Counted from the stretch's first letter, positions 16,370-26,610 are shown. The stretch: 64,000 nt of DNA from Flavobacteriales bacterium (GCA_947491305.1 CANLIL010000003.1:21421-85420), one strand, 5' to 3'. A program made the numbers and translations. Notes: generated by a model from the letters alone, not told the origin.

Positions 16370-19300
16370 ATGAAAAATAAATTTCTATTACTACTTTTGA
16401 TTGTATTTCCATTGATTGGTTCTGCTCAATTGTATATTAATGAATATTCTTGTTCAAATATTTCTGGTCCTTCAGACGCATATAATGAGAAAGAAGACTG
16501 GATTGAAATCTATAACGCGGGAGCAACGGCTGTAAATTTAACAGGTTATTATTTATCTGATAAATCAACCAATTTAACGAAATGGCAAATACCTTCTGGA
16601 ACAGTTAATGCCAATGGTTATATTATGGCTTTTTGTTCAAAGCGTAATTTAGTTAATGCCAATCAATTGCACCCAAACTTCAACCTTAAACAAACAAAAT
16701 TTGATTGGATAATTTTATCAAATCCTTCAGGTGCTGTTGTTGATTCTATTAAAATTAATCATCTAACAAAAGCGAACCATTCTGTAGGTAGAGCAACTAA
16801 CGGCGCTGCAACTTGGAAATTGTTCACAACACCAACACCGAATAATGCCAATGTAGGCGGACAAAATTTTTATACGCCTACACCTGTTATTAGTTTAGCG
16901 CCTGGTTTTTATACAGGTGCACAAACCGCAACAATTTCATGTTCAGATCCATCTGCAACGATTCGTTATACAGTAAATGGAACAAACCCAACAGTTACTT
17001 CAACACTCTACACAGGGCCAATCAACATAACAGCGACAACCGTTTTAAGAGCGGCTGCTTTTAGCACGAACCAATCATCATTTATAGAAACGAATTCATA
17101 TTTTATCAATGTTACCCACACTGTTCCAGTAGTATCTGTTTGTAGTCAAGGGGTTTATAATTTAGTAGCGAATGGAATTCAAACAACTGTTGTAGGAGCG
17201 TTTGAACTGTTTGAAGACAATGGCGCTTTTATTGATGAAGGGCAAGGTGATTTTAATGAACATGGAAACGATTCTTGGTCGTATGATCAAAGAGGATTCG
17301 ATTATATTACGCGTGATCAATTTGGATATGCAGCGGAATTGGAACATCAAATTTTCCCTGAGAAAACACGTGATAAATTTCAACGGGTGATTTTAAAACC
17401 TGCAGCCAGTGATAATTATTCTTTTGAAGATGGAGCACACATTCGCGATGCTTTTGTACATACGCTGTCGATTCGAGCAGACATGAAATTAGACGAACGA
17501 ACGTGGCGACCATGTGTTGTTTACCTTAATGGTCAATATTGGGGTGTGTATGAAATTCGTGAAAAGGCTGACGATCATGATTATACAGATTTTTATTTTG
17601 ATCAAGACAAATTCAATTTAGAATATTTAAAAACATGGGGAGGCACCTGGCAAGAATATGGTGCTCCAAATGCATTAACGAATTGGAACGCCTTAAAAAA
17701 TTACATTGCAACCAACAACATGGGTGTAGCTGCTAATTTTAATTATGTTGACAGTGTATTCAATTGGCAATCCTTATGTGATTATTTTATGTTTAATTCA
17801 TACGTAGTAAATAAAGATTGGTTGAATTATAATACGGCTTGGTGGCGCGGTTTAGATCCTTTAGGGGATAAGAAAAAATGGCGTTACACGCTTTGGGACA
17901 TGGACGCAACGTTTGGGCATTACACGAATTATACTGGAATTCCGGACGCAACAGCCAATGCTGATCCATGTAATGCTGAAAACTTACCAAATCCAGGCGG
18001 ACAAGGTCACACGGCAATTTTGAAAAAATTAATTTTAGAAAATCCGGTAGTTGAACAGTATTATGTTACGCGTTACATCGATTTGGTAAACACGTATTTT
18101 TCTTGTGCTTACATGAATCAATTGCTTGACAGTATGGTGAATGAAATTTCACCTGAAATGACTGGACAAGTAACTAAATGGGGAGGAACCTTTGCTGATT
18201 GGCAGTCAAAAGTTTTAGCCATGAAAACGTTTATTAATACGCGTTGTGTTGCATTGCAGCAAGGAATGATTGATTGTTATGATGTAACAGGTCCTTTTAA
18301 CACCACTTTTAATGTACAACCAGCAGGCGCAGGTTCTATTAAAGTTAACTCTATTTGGGCGCCAACATATCCTTGGAATACTCAGTATTATGGAGGAATT
18401 GCAACAAATTTAATTGCTCAAGCTAATACAGGTTATGTTTTTGATCATTGGACATATACAACAGGACCAATGGCAGCACCAATTAATAGTGATACAAATA
18501 GCATTACAATAACTGGAGCTGAAAATATTGTGGCTGTTTTTGTTTTAGACGGAGTTATTGTTGATACAGATGGTGACGGTTTAAGCGATGCAAACGAAGC
18601 AATTGCCGGAACAGATCCAAACAATCCAGATTCTGATGGTGATGGTGAAAATGACAACCTTGAAGTTGGCGGAAATCCAGCTGCTCCTTTAGACACTGAT
18701 GGCGATGGAATTATTGATGCATTCGAGTCTTCAATAGTTGATACAGATGGCGATGGTGTGAGCAATGAATTAGATCCTGAAAACACGAATCCTTGTGTGC
18801 CGAATATAAATGCAGGTCCATGTGACCAAGACAATGACGGATTAATTAATAGTCAGGAAACAACACTAGGAACAAATCCTACTAATCCAGATACAGACGG
18901 AGACGGAATTAATGATGGTGTTGAAAACGCCAATGGTTCAGACCCATTAGACCCATGCGATCCAGATAATACATTGCCAGGCTGTCAAATAGACACTGAT
19001 GGTGATGGTTTAACAGATGCAATTGAAGCAACTTTAGGAACAGATCCAAACAATCCAGATACGGATGGAGATGGTTTAACCGACGGCGCTGAAGTATTAG
19101 GAGGTTCAGACCCATTAGACCCGTGTGATCCGGATTATTCTTCCATAGATTGTGTTAAAGGAATTCATGTTCCAACAGGTTTTTCACCAAATGGAGCGGG
19201 AAATGCATCCAATGAAAACTTAACGATTATCGTAGGAAATGATGTGAAATCCTTTACGCTTCAAATTTTTGATCGTTGGGGGAATTTAATAGTAAGTTCT

Positions 19301-19438
19301 TCTGATAAACATTTAAAATGGGACGGAACCTACAAAGGTGAGGCTTGTAACATGGGTGTTTATGCCTATGTTTTAGAAGTTCAGTTTAAAGATGGAACAT
19401 CCGATGTATTATCCGGAAACATAACTTTAATTCGTTAA
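16370..19438 (+). CDS. Secreted CotH/lamin-tail protein with TSP3 repeats and T9SS type B domain
   Basis: A 1,022-residue secreted protein. After the signal peptide (ending LIGSAQ) come a lamin-tail domain (about 20-140, [12 protein letters not shown] ... WIEIYNAG), a chitobiase-type C-terminal beta domain (about 170-240), and a CotH-like kinase fold (about 300-620) with [18 protein letters not shown] and the late [10 protein letters not shown] Divergent-InlB-like beta segment, a run of Asp-rich thrombospondin type 3 calcium repeats (about 725-930, DTDGDGL units), and a type B (CHU_C) sorting domain starting [13 protein letters not shown] follow. CotH folds phosphorylate or bind extracellular proteins in known cases; the substrate is unknown. 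A TTG start at 16346 is possible, but the ATG at 16370 gives the better signal peptide. A PorP/SprF gene follows 3 bases later. Confidence 0.9.
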   Translation: MKNKFLLLLLIVFPLIGSAQLYINEYSCSNISGPSDAYNEKEDWIEIYNAGATAVNLTGYYLSDKSTNLTKWQIPSGTVNANGYIMAFCSKRNLVNANQLHPNFNLKQTKFDWIILSNPSGAVVDSIKINHLTKANHSVGRATNGAATWKLFTTPTPNNANVGGQNFYTPTPVISLAPGFYTGAQTATISCSDPSATIRYTVNGTNPTVTSTLYTGPINITATTVLRAAAFSTNQSSFIETNSYFINVTHTVPVVSVCSQGVYNLVANGIQTTVVGAFELFEDNGAFIDEGQGDFNEHGNDSWSYDQRGFDYITRDQFGYAAELEHQIFPEKTRDKFQRVILKPAASDNYSFEDGAHIRDAFVHTLSIRADMKLDERTWRPCVVYLNGQYWGVYEIREKADDHDYTDFYFDQDKFNLEYLKTWGGTWQEYGAPNALTNWNALKNYIATNNMGVAANFNYVDSVFNWQSLCDYFMFNSYVVNKDWLNYNTAWWRGLDPLGDKKKWRYTLWDMDATFGHYTNYTGIPDATANADPCNAENLPNPGGQGHTAILKKLILENPVVEQYYVTRYIDLVNTYFSCAYMNQLLDSMVNEISPEMTGQVTKWGGTFADWQSKVLAMKTFINTRCVALQQGMIDCYDVTGPFNTTFNVQPAGAGSIKVNSIWAPTYPWNTQYYGGIATNLIAQANTGYVFDHWTYTTGPMAAPINSDTNSITITGAENIVAVFVLDGVIVDTDGDGLSDANEAIAGTDPNNPDSDGDGENDNLEVGGNPAAPLDTDGDGIIDAFESSIVDTDGDGVSNELDPENTNPCVPNINAGPCDQDNDGLINSQETTLGTNPTNPDTDGDGINDGVENANGSDPLDPCDPDNTLPGCQIDTDGDGLTDAIEATLGTDPNNPDTDGDGLTDGAEVLGGSDPLDPCDPDYSSIDCVKGIHVPTGFSPNGAGNASNENLTIIVGNDVKSFTLQIFDRWGNLIVSSSDKHLKWDGTYKGEACNMGVYAYVLEVQFKDGTSDVLSGNITLIR

Positions 19439-19441
19439 GTA

Positions 19442-20473
19442 ATGAAAAAATTATTGGTTCTTATTTTTACGTGTTTTTCGACTATTTGTAGTGCGCAAGA
19501 TTTGCATTTTACGCAAACTTTTCAAACTCCTTTGTTGATTAACCCAGGAGCAGCAGGTGTTTATAACGGATGGGAACGCGTTATTATAAATCATCGAAAT
19601 CAATGGTTGGGAGCAGGCACACAGTTTACGACAACTTCAGTTGGCGCGGATTTTAACATTGGAAAATCAAAGTTAAACGACAAAGCCCATTTAGGAATTG
19701 GACTATTATTTAACAACGATGTTGGCGGAGACGGTAAATTTGGAAGTCAAACTGGTTCTTTAACATTGAATGGAATTTTACCATTTGGTCGAACAGGCCA
19801 CAGTTTATCTTTAGGTATTCAAAGTGGTTTTGGCTTGCGCTCAGCCTCTATTTCCGCCTTAAAATTTATGTCGCAGTGGAACGGCAATCAATTTGACCAA
19901 ACGCTACTTTCTGGTGAAGAAAACACCTTGAATGCGATGAGTTATTTTGACGCATCTTCCGGAATTTATTATGAGTATGACGTAAATAAATCGTCCTTTC
20001 AACGGAACAATAATTTTAAAATTCAAGCAGGGTTTTCAATTTATCATATAAACCAACCATTGATGCGTTTTACAACAGTAGATGGCAATCGGTTATTTAG
20101 AAAATATGTTTTACAAGCGGGCGTTGTTGCGGATCTTCCAAATAGAGATTGGGCAATAGACGGGAATGTTTTACAATTTATTCAAGGGCCTCATTTAGAA
20201 ACTATCTTGGGTTTAATTATGCGATACCGGTTAAATGATGGCGCTTCAATTACAGGATTTTCACAAGATGCGTATATTGGTTTTGGGGCTTATTACCGTG
20301 TTAATGATGCCATTGCGCCAACTGTTGCGTTGCAATTTAAAGGATTTAAGTTTAATGTTTCCTATGACATAACAACTTCAATTATGCGTAAAGCCTATTA
20401 TGGAGGATCATTAGAATTTTCGCTTTCTTACACGAATTTAAACCATGCGTTATTTAAAAAACGTTGGAGATAA
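19442..20473 (+). CDS. PorP/SprF-family T9SS membrane protein
   Basis: A 343-residue outer-membrane barrel of the PorP/SprF family. It has a signal peptide (ICSAQ) and then the hallmark DLHFTQTFQTPLLINPGAAG and the glycine/aromatic strands that run to the C-terminus. Family members are paired with type B T9SS substrates and are needed for secretion or surface attachment of those partners (SprF with SprB in Flavobacterium). Here the gene starts 3 bases after the stop of the CotH protein with a type B domain, which strongly suggests a dedicated pair. It is convergent with the next small gene with no gap. Confidence 0.93.
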   Translation: MKKLLVLIFTCFSTICSAQDLHFTQTFQTPLLINPGAAGVYNGWERVIINHRNQWLGAGTQFTTTSVGADFNIGKSKLNDKAHLGIGLLFNNDVGGDGKFGSQTGSLTLNGILPFGRTGHSLSLGIQSGFGLRSASISALKFMSQWNGNQFDQTLLSGEENTLNAMSYFDASSGIYYEYDVNKSSFQRNNNFKIQAGFSIYHINQPLMRFTTVDGNRLFRKYVLQAGVVADLPNRDWAIDGNVLQFIQGPHLETILGLIMRYRLNDGASITGFSQDAYIGFGAYYRVNDAIAPTVALQFKGFKFNVSYDITTSIMRKAYYGGSLEFSLSYTNLNHALFKKRWR

Positions 20474-20740
20474 TTAATTGCTAAATCGGGATTTAAAAAA
20501 CGCAATGATTCTTTTTCTGAAAAGAAACAACAACAGAAAGTAAGGAATAAGCATTAAATAAAGAATGCCAAAATTGATGGTAGTGCCAAAAGAATTTTCG
20601 TCAACTTCACTTCCTTGTTCAGCCAATAATTTACATTGTGAGCAACCTTGTGCAAAAAGTTCTTGGTTGATAATTATACAACTAAAAACACCTACTAAAA
20701 GAAGCGTTTTTTTTAAGTTTACGGAATAAATTTTCATCAC
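20474..20740 (-). CDS. Small membrane protein of unknown function
   Basis: An 88-residue protein with an N-terminal signal or anchor helix (KKTLLLVGVFSCIIINQELFAQ), a short extracytoplasmic part holding a CSQC pair and an acidic EQGSEVDENSFG, and a C-terminal transmembrane helix (about 58-75, ILYLMLIPYFLLLFLF) with a basic tail. I do not recognise the family. It has its own promoter, and its stop abuts the porP-like stop. The CxxC pair may be redox-active or bind metal (speculative). Confidence 0.65.
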   Translation of the reverse strand: MMKIYSVNLKKTLLLVGVFSCIIINQELFAQGCSQCKLLAEQGSEVDENSFGTTINFGILYLMLIPYFLLLFLFRKRIIAFFKSRFSN

Positions 20741-20757
20741 AATTGAGATTTATTTTA

Positions 20758-20785
20758 CAAAGTTACGGAATAATTCAACTACCAA
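20758..20785 (-). promoter_or_regulatory. Promoter of the 88-residue membrane protein gene
   Basis: On the minus strand TTG (20783-20785), a 17-base spacer and TAACTTTG (20758-20765) match the Bacteroidota consensus. It lies just beyond the stop of the UbiA-like gene and 17 bases from the start codon. Confidence 0.55.
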
Positions 20786-21696
20786 AAATAAATTAGACCA
20801 AACATTCCAAAAGCGCTATCCAAAAGCACATAGTAAGGTTCTTTTTTCCTGTAAAAAGCAGCAAGAAGCAGCAAAGCGTTACACACAAAAACACCCCAAA
20901 AAATCGGGTTATGAATTGCTGTTATATCAGTTGAAAGGAGTAAAACCCCCGTTAACACGTATGCTGATATTGAAATGAACATAGTTTTTTTACTTCCAAC
21001 AGAGGTAGGAATTGTCTTAATTTTTTGTTGGTCGATGGAAACATCTCGCAAATCAAATGGTAAAGCAACGGAAATAAACAAACAAAAAAACGCGCCAATA
21101 TTCATCCATTCAATTGCAATGTTTCCTTCGTTCAGTGGCGGAAAAATCAATAAAAAACTTGTCCAAACTGCTGCAACATAGATAACTTTCATAAAAGGTT
21201 GTTCTCTCAACGGGCTTCCCCTAAAAGGGATAACATAATAAAAACTGATAAATCCAATTACAAAAAGTAGCGGTAAAACAATGAATGGCTTTTTAATTAA
21301 AAACATCAAGAGAATTAGCGTAATCGACGTGCTAATAACGATTAATGATTTAACATAAAACTGGTGATCACGTATCCAATTATTTTTTTCTTCCGATGTT
21401 TCCGATAATGCTTTGTAGCTTCCATGAAAATTATATACACTAATTGTAGCAAAAAACGCGCTTAAACCATACAAAACGCAACTAGAAATATGCGCATGAA
21501 ATGTAGATCCAAATGCAATTAATCCTGCTGATAAACCAATATGTAAATGCGTGTAAACGATATGTTTACCAATCGCTTTAATTGTTGGATGTAATTTTAT
21601 GGAAGATAGTGTCAACACTGATTTTTTGTATGCAGGCACATTTATTTTTTTTACCACATTCTTTACATGAAGGATCAAAAACGAATACATCAACAT
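20779..21696 (-). CDS. UbiA-like membrane prenyltransferase-family protein
   Basis: An integral membrane protein of up to 305 residues with eight or nine helices. The second UbiA aspartate motif is present (DLRDVSIDQQKIKTIPTSVG), but the first (NDxxDxxxD) appears as VYNFHGSYKALSE, lacking the aspartates, so classic magnesium-prenyl-diphosphate chemistry is doubtful. The ATG start shown overlaps the upstream glycosyltransferase by 119 bases; a GTG at 21618 or TTG at 21615 would shorten the overlap to about 40 bases and still keep all helices. It is the last gene of the tatA-gatA-... operon. Family membership is fairly sure; activity is not. Confidence 0.7.
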   Translation of the reverse strand: MLMYSFLILHVKNVVKKINVPAYKKSVLTLSSIKLHPTIKAIGKHIVYTHLHIGLSAGLIAFGSTFHAHISSCVLYGLSAFFATISVYNFHGSYKALSETSEEKNNWIRDHQFYVKSLIVISTSITLILLMFLIKKPFIVLPLLFVIGFISFYYVIPFRGSPLREQPFMKVIYVAAVWTSFLLIFPPLNEGNIAIEWMNIGAFFCLFISVALPFDLRDVSIDQQKIKTIPTSVGSKKTMFISISAYVLTGVLLLSTDITAIHNPIFWGVFVCNALLLLAAFYRKKEPYYVLLDSAFGMFGLIYFW

Positions 21697-22579
21697 TTTT
21701 ACCCAATGGTTGCCATCTTCCAGGATGAATCGGAATTCGTGGTGAGAATAAGCCTATAGTATGCGTGTTCACAAATCCTGCAATGTGCAATGGTCCGGTT
21801 GAACAAGCTACTAAAGCAGTCACTTTTGAAATGAACACGATTAATTCAGTTAAATCTAGTTTCCCAGTTAAATCAATGATGTGTTGATTAGCAGGAAGGA
21901 ATTCACGAAACAACAATCCTTCTTTTTCAGTTCCTGTAAAATAAACCGTCCAATTGTTTTGTGTAAGTTTTTCTGCTAATCTAATGTATGATTCAATTGG
22001 CCATTCAACAGCGCTTCCCTGAGATTTAGGATGTAAAACAATGCTTTTTTTTGTTGGAATAGCAAGATCATTTGGCAATTCAATTGTAGGAACAGAGAAA
22101 AATTCTGTCATTTTATTGACCTCTTCCAATGATGGAATTTCTTTTAAGCCAAGAGGTTTTAGTAAATGAAAATTCAATTGCGATTCATGTTCCTTGGCAT
22201 TTTTACGTGTAAAATTCACTTTATTATTACATGTCAAAAAATGAAAACCTCGGTGCGATGTTCCAATTCTATGTTTGATTTTAGTTTTTTTAGCTAATTG
22301 TGCAATTTCTTTATTGGGAAAAACATGAATGATTGTATCAATATTTAATTCTCTTAATCGATTAATTTTTTCAACTGTTGGTAATTTTTCAAAGGTGTTC
22401 CAGTCAACAAACTCGTCCACAACAGAAAAGCAATTTACGACGGGTTTGGTATAACTTTTCCCTAAATAAATAAGCGTTGCCAGTGGAAATTGTTTTTTAA
22501 TCCAAACACACATAGGCAATGTTAACATTACATCCCCAATACTATCAGTTCTTGAAATTAAAATTCTATTTGGAATCAT
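21578..22579 (-). CDS. Glycosyltransferase family 9 (heptosyltransferase-like)
   Basis: A 333-residue GT9 enzyme. The N-terminal Rossmann start ILISRTDSIGDVMLTLPMC is the family hallmark, with the catalytic Asp of the SIGD segment. The C-terminal nucleotide-sugar domain has VLHPKSQGSAVEWP and the loop TGPLHIAGFVNTHTIGLFSP. A cysteine cluster near the end (CKECGKKNKCAC) is an extra that could bind a metal. It acts in the cytoplasm, probably in lipopolysaccharide core or O-glycan assembly. It shares an ATGA overlap with the upstream GT2 gene, so both probably work in one pathway. Confidence 0.9.
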   Translation of the reverse strand: MIPNRILISRTDSIGDVMLTLPMCVWIKKQFPLATLIYLGKSYTKPVVNCFSVVDEFVDWNTFEKLPTVEKINRLRELNIDTIIHVFPNKEIAQLAKKTKIKHRIGTSHRGFHFLTCNNKVNFTRKNAKEHESQLNFHLLKPLGLKEIPSLEEVNKMTEFFSVPTIELPNDLAIPTKKSIVLHPKSQGSAVEWPIESYIRLAEKLTQNNWTVYFTGTEKEGLLFREFLPANQHIIDLTGKLDLTELIVFISKVTALVACSTGPLHIAGFVNTHTIGLFSPRIPIHPGRWQPLGKNVDVFVFDPSCKECGKKNKCACIQKISVDTIFHKITSNN

Positions 22580-23337
22580 TTTTCAGCAGCTAATTTTCTA
22601 ACAAGTGAATACTTTATATAGGTTGCATAAGCACTTCGAATGGAAATTAAAAACCCTGTTTTTCCATCTAAAAACCCCCGTTTTAATAAAAAGCTTTTAA
22701 AGAATTGAGCGATTGTTTTTACTCCAATTTTTAAAATAGACGCTGTTTTACCTTTTTTTATTAATTCGTTAGCGGCAATTCTACCAAAATAGTCGATTTG
22801 TTTAAAATGATCTTCTTTGGTATAATACGAATAGTGCAATAAATCTCCTTTTAATTGACCAATTTTAGAATCATTTAACACATCTAAACGATCGTGTGGA
22901 TTCACACCGTCCCATTTGGCAGTATTTTTATTTACCAGTCTTATTTTTGTGTCAGGATACCAACCACAATAATGCACCCATTTACCGCAATAATTCGTTA
23001 GTCTATTGAGTGAGTAGCCTCCGAAATCAGCCTCATTTTTTGTATTTAAGATGCTTTCTTTTAATTCTGCTGTTAATGCTTCATCTGCGTCTAACGATAA
23101 CACCCAATCATGGGTAGAAAGTTGAAGTGCGACATTTTTTTGTTCGATGTGGCCTTCAAATGGATTTTGAATAAACCGAACGTTGTATTTTTGACAAATT
23201 TCTTCTGTTTTATCAGTTGAAAAAGAATCCACAACGAGTATTTCGTCAACACAATCTAAAAGGGACAACAAGCATCGCTCAATGTTTCGTTCTTCATTAA
23301 ACGTAATTATTGCTGCTGTAATTTTTTTTGGCATCAT
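22576..23337 (-). CDS. Glycosyltransferase family 2 (WaaE/KdtX-like)
   Basis: A 253-residue GT2 enzyme with the GT-A fold. It starts ITAAIITFNEERNIERCL and has the nucleotide-sugar aspartates in DEILVVDSFSTDKT and the DxD-like LSLDADEALT. The pattern with NPFEGHIEQKN and the WYPDTKIRLV segment resembles lipopolysaccharide core glucosyltransferases of the WaaE/KdtX type. Two consecutive ATGs (23337, 23334) are possible starts. It lies 35 bases after the lytic transglycosylase gene and overlaps the GT9 gene by 4 bases. Confidence 0.9.
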   Translation of the reverse strand: MMPKKITAAIITFNEERNIERCLLSLLDCVDEILVVDSFSTDKTEEICQKYNVRFIQNPFEGHIEQKNVALQLSTHDWVLSLDADEALTAELKESILNTKNEADFGGYSLNRLTNYCGKWVHYCGWYPDTKIRLVNKNTAKWDGVNPHDRLDVLNDSKIGQLKGDLLHYSYYTKEDHFKQIDYFGRIAANELIKKGKTASILKIGVKTIAQFFKSFLLKRGFLDGKTGFLISIRSAYATYIKYSLVRKLAAEK

Positions 23338-23372
23338 GGTTTACAAAGCTTCCTTTAATTAAGTTTCAACGC

Positions 23373-24917
23373 TTATTTGATACGTAACTTTTGACCTACG
23401 GTTAATCGATTTATATTTACTCTTGGGTTTAAACGCGCTAATTGTTCTTGTGTTAAATTGTAGCGGTTGGCAATTTTTGAAAAATTATCTCCGGCTCGAA
23501 CATTGTAATATTTTTTAACTTCTCGTCTTGGTCGTTCAACTTCTGTAGGTTTTGGAATTTGAACAGGCGTATCTGTTATGATTGGTGCATTTCCAGCTTT
23601 AATTTTTAATCGTTGACCCACATAAATATTTGTTGTGCGCAAGGCATTCCATTCCATTAACTGTTCAATGGTTACGTTGTATTTAGAGGCAATTATCCGC
23701 ATATTGTCACCAACTTTTACTTTATGGTAACTAATTACATCTTGCACTACTATCTGTTGATTTTCAAATGGATTTACGGTTGTATTTGTATCTCTAATAC
23801 TTGATACAATTGAAGAAGTTGTATCAATTGGAGGCGCAATAATTGGAGGGTTTTCGATTAATCGCTCAATTTCATACAAGCTGTCTTCCATGCTCACAAG
23901 TAGCCCAATTTTTTCTAAGGGACCTGAAATACATTGATTTGGCTTTGTGAAAGGAATGTAAGTCGTTTTGTATACAGGATTTAGACTTTTAATATCGTCT
24001 AAAGGCCAATTTACTAGTTTAGCAATAGTTGTCATGTGAACCCCTCTTGATAAACACATTGTGTCAATTTGTGCATAATGAACTTTTACATCCATTGGTA
24101 TAATGTTGTGTTCAGCGTGATAGGTTAACAAGTAAGCCGCAGCAATAAAATTTGGAACATATTGTTGTGTTTCTGCAGGTAAAAATGGTCGAACTTCCCA
24201 ATAGGTTGTTTTGTTGCCAGATCGACGAATTGCTTTGTTTACATTTCCAGGACCAGCATTGTATGCCGCTAGTGCTAGATTCCAATCGCCATAAATTCCA
24301 TACAGTTGTTTTAAATAGCGACAAGCAGCATCTGTTGCTTTTATTGGGTCCATTCGTTCATCAATGTACGAGTTTTCTTTCAAGTCAAAATACAAGCCAG
24401 TTTTGTACATAAATTGCCACAAACCCAACGCTCCAGCTCTCGATTTTACTTGAGGCCGCAAACCACTTTCAATTACTGAAAGAAATTTTAATTCAATTGG
24501 GAGACCATATTCTGCTAATTTCTCTTCAAACATGTCAAAGAAAAGCGTTGATCTACCTAAAACAATGCGCGCAAAACCCCTTCTATTTTGGGCAAAAAAA
24601 CGAATAGTATTTAAAGTGGCTTGATTACAATCTAGATGAAATGGCGTCATTTCATTCATTTTTTTTAGACGCGTACAGTATTCTTCATCAGAAAATTGTG
24701 GATTTTGTCCCGGCTCATATTTTAAAGCATTGATGATAGAATCGTACTCGTTTTTATTTGCATAATCGGCTAAAAATAATTGCAAACTTTGTTCGATCGT
24801 ATTAATAAAAGCCTCGCTTTTTAAAGTGTCGCCGGGACGAACAAGGTGCGCTGGTTTTTGAGCAAGAACACCAAAGCTGGTTAACAAAACAAGAAAACTA
24901 AGCGTTATTAACTTCAT
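23373..24917 (-). CDS. Membrane-bound-type lytic transglycosylase with two LysM domains (MltD-like)
   Basis: A 514-residue exported murein hydrolase. The signal peptide ends VLAQ without a lipobox cysteine. The SLT domain (about 125-260) has the catalytic Glu at E150 in FLSVIESGLRP, the ALGLWQFM motif, and LALAAYNAGPGNV. Two LysM peptidoglycan-binding modules follow at about 395-440 (YHKVKVGDNMRIIASKYNV) and 468-513 (YYNVRAGDNFSKIANRYNL). It cleaves glycan strands with formation of anhydromuramic ends. The start overlaps the gatA stop by 4 bases, linking it to the operon. Confidence 0.93.
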   Translation of the reverse strand: MKLITLSFLVLLTSFGVLAQKPAHLVRPGDTLKSEAFINTIEQSLQLFLADYANKNEYDSIINALKYEPGQNPQFSDEEYCTRLKKMNEMTPFHLDCNQATLNTIRFFAQNRRGFARIVLGRSTLFFDMFEEKLAEYGLPIELKFLSVIESGLRPQVKSRAGALGLWQFMYKTGLYFDLKENSYIDERMDPIKATDAACRYLKQLYGIYGDWNLALAAYNAGPGNVNKAIRRSGNKTTYWEVRPFLPAETQQYVPNFIAAAYLLTYHAEHNIIPMDVKVHYAQIDTMCLSRGVHMTTIAKLVNWPLDDIKSLNPVYKTTYIPFTKPNQCISGPLEKIGLLVSMEDSLYEIERLIENPPIIAPPIDTTSSIVSSIRDTNTTVNPFENQQIVVQDVISYHKVKVGDNMRIIASKYNVTIEQLMEWNALRTTNIYVGQRLKIKAGNAPIITDTPVQIPKPTEVERPRREVKKYYNVRAGDNFSKIANRYNLTQEQLARLNPRVNINRLTVGQKLRIK

Positions 24918-26320
24918 AAATTTTCTAAATAATGCGAAAAATTAAACAATTGTTTTTCGTCAAAATGATTCGCCATTACTTGCACCCCAAAAGGCATTCC
25001 ATTTGAATGCCTGCCCAAAGGCAATGAAATGGCAGGATTTCCAGTTAAATTAGCATGAACAGTAAAAATATCTTGCAAATACATATTAATAGGATCTTTT
25101 ACAGCGTTTAATTCAAATGCTGTAGAAGGCGTAGTTGGCAATAATATAAGGTCGAATTGCTTGAAAATAGCATTTGTTTTATTTTGTAAAATACGACGAA
25201 CTTTTTGACCTTTTGTATAATAAGCATCGTAATAACCATGAGAAAGCACAAATGTACCAGCCATAATACGACGTTGTACTTCAGGGCCAAAACCTTCTGA
25301 ACGGGATTTTTTATACGTCGCTTCTACGCCTTGAGCATTCTGACTTCTGTGTCCAAAGTGAACACCATCAAAGCGAGATAAATTTGAAGATGCTTCAGCT
25401 GTTGACAAAACGTAATAGGTTGGAACTATGAAATCCATATAAGGAAAAGAAACATTTTCAACCGTGTTTCCTGCTTTTTTTAAGCTTGCGATAACCGCTT
25501 CCATTTTTGCTGAAACTTCAGGATCAATTCCTTCAGCGTATAAAGCTTCAGAAATTACGGCTATTCGCAATGGTTTTACAGTATCAAAAGCACTGTAATT
25601 AGCTACTTTTTTTGATGAAACCGTAGCGTCGTATTCGTCATCACCAGCCATTATTTCTAATAACAGTGCTGCATCTTCTAGCGTATTTGTGATTGGACCG
25701 ATTTGGTCAAACGAAGAAGCATATGCGATTAATCCATAGCGACTAATTCTACCATACGTTGGTTTTAACCCATATGTTCCTGTAAATGATGCTGGTTGAC
25801 GAATAGATCCTCCCGTATCACTTCCGAGTGAAGCAGTACAAAGATTTGCGCCTGTTGCAACTGCTGAGCCTCCAGAAGAGCCTCCAGGAACACAATTGGT
25901 GTTTAAGTGATTTTTAACTGGTCCGAATGCTGAATTTTCGTTAGAGCTACCCATTGCAAATTCATCGCAATTTAAACGACCAATGATAATGGCATCTTCA
26001 TCAATTAAACGTTGAACAGCTGTTGCGGTGTAGATGGATTCAAACCCTTCTAATATTTTTGAAGCAGCAGATACTTTATGATTTTTATAAGCTAGGTTGT
26101 CTTTTAGACCAATCACCATGCCTGCTAAACGTCCTGCTGTGCCTTTTTTAATTTTTTCATCAACTCGTAGTGCATTTTCTTTTGCTGATTGTTCAAACAC
26201 TTCTAAATAAGCATTTAAATGCGCATGTTGGTTGATTTTCGTTAAATAACTTTCAACGATTTCCAAAACAGAACTGCCCGAAGCAAGGGCGGTTTTTACT
26301 TCAGCAAATGATTTATACAT
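24914..26320 (-). CDS. gatA: Aspartyl/glutamyl-tRNA amidotransferase subunit A
   Basis: A 468-residue amidase-signature protein. The Ser-cisSer-Lys triad is visible: K73 in GLKDNLAYK, S148 in GGSSGGSAVATG and S172 in SDTGGSIRQP. It releases ammonia from glutamine and, with GatB and GatC (not in this window), converts Glu-tRNA(Gln) or Asp-tRNA(Asn) to the amidated form. The length is typical. The start is 14 bases after the tatA stop, and its end overlaps the transglycosylase gene. Confidence 0.93.
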   Translation of the reverse strand: MYKSFAEVKTALASGSSVLEIVESYLTKINQHAHLNAYLEVFEQSAKENALRVDEKIKKGTAGRLAGMVIGLKDNLAYKNHKVSAASKILEGFESIYTATAVQRLIDEDAIIIGRLNCDEFAMGSSNENSAFGPVKNHLNTNCVPGGSSGGSAVATGANLCTASLGSDTGGSIRQPASFTGTYGLKPTYGRISRYGLIAYASSFDQIGPITNTLEDAALLLEIMAGDDEYDATVSSKKVANYSAFDTVKPLRIAVISEALYAEGIDPEVSAKMEAVIASLKKAGNTVENVSFPYMDFIVPTYYVLSTAEASSNLSRFDGVHFGHRSQNAQGVEATYKKSRSEGFGPEVQRRIMAGTFVLSHGYYDAYYTKGQKVRRILQNKTNAIFKQFDLILLPTTPSTAFELNAVKDPINMYLQDIFTVHANLTGNPAISLPLGRHSNGMPFGVQVMANHFDEKQLFNFSHYLENL

Positions 26321-26334
26321 GAAAAAAGGGTTAA

Positions 26335-26526
26335 CTAGTTTTTCTCTTCAGTTGGTTTTGATTCTTCTTTAGAATCTACTTCACCTTTAGATGCATTTTT
26401 AAACTCTTTAACTCCTTGGCCTAAACCTTTCATTAATTCTGGAATTTTTTTCCCACCGAATAATAATAAAACGACAGCCAATATTAAAATGATGTGGCCT
26501 GGACTAAGCATTGCTCCTAAAATCAT
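26335..26526 (-). CDS. tatA: Sec-independent translocase protein TatA/E
   Basis: A 63-residue protein with the classic TatA order: one N-terminal membrane helix ([15 protein letters not shown]), the hinge [19 protein letters not shown] amphipathic helix, and a charged tail ([12 protein letters not shown]). It forms the pore-forming part of the twin-arginine translocase. It is the first gene of the minus-strand operon with gatA, the transglycosylase, two glycosyltransferases and the UbiA-like gene. Confidence 0.93.
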   Translation of the reverse strand: MILGAMLSPGHIILILAVVLLLFGGKKIPELMKGLGQGVKEFKNASKGEVDSKEESKPTEEKN

Positions 26527-26549
26527 GGTTTTAAATTTTATAATTCGTA

Positions 26550-26557
26550 CAAAGTTA
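26550..26557 (-). promoter_or_regulatory. Candidate -7 box of the tatA operon
   Basis: TAACTTTG on the minus strand is an exact TAnnTTTG match 23 bases before the tatA start. Confidence 0.5.
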
Positions 26558-26610
26558 CTGATTTCTCCTAAACTAAGAATTGTTATTTTCTTTAAACTGT
26601 TAAATTAAAC

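Noticed and set aside
18445..18834. 129-residue open frame on the minus strand opposite the TSP3 region
   Set aside because: It is a shadow of the repetitive Asp-Gly-rich codons of the sense gene (Ser-Pro-rich translation) and has no domain or promoter.
18550..19130. Regularly repeated short DNA units resembling a repeat array
   Set aside because: The units encode in-frame DTDGDG calcium repeats of a large secreted protein. There are no spacer/repeat properties of CRISPR.
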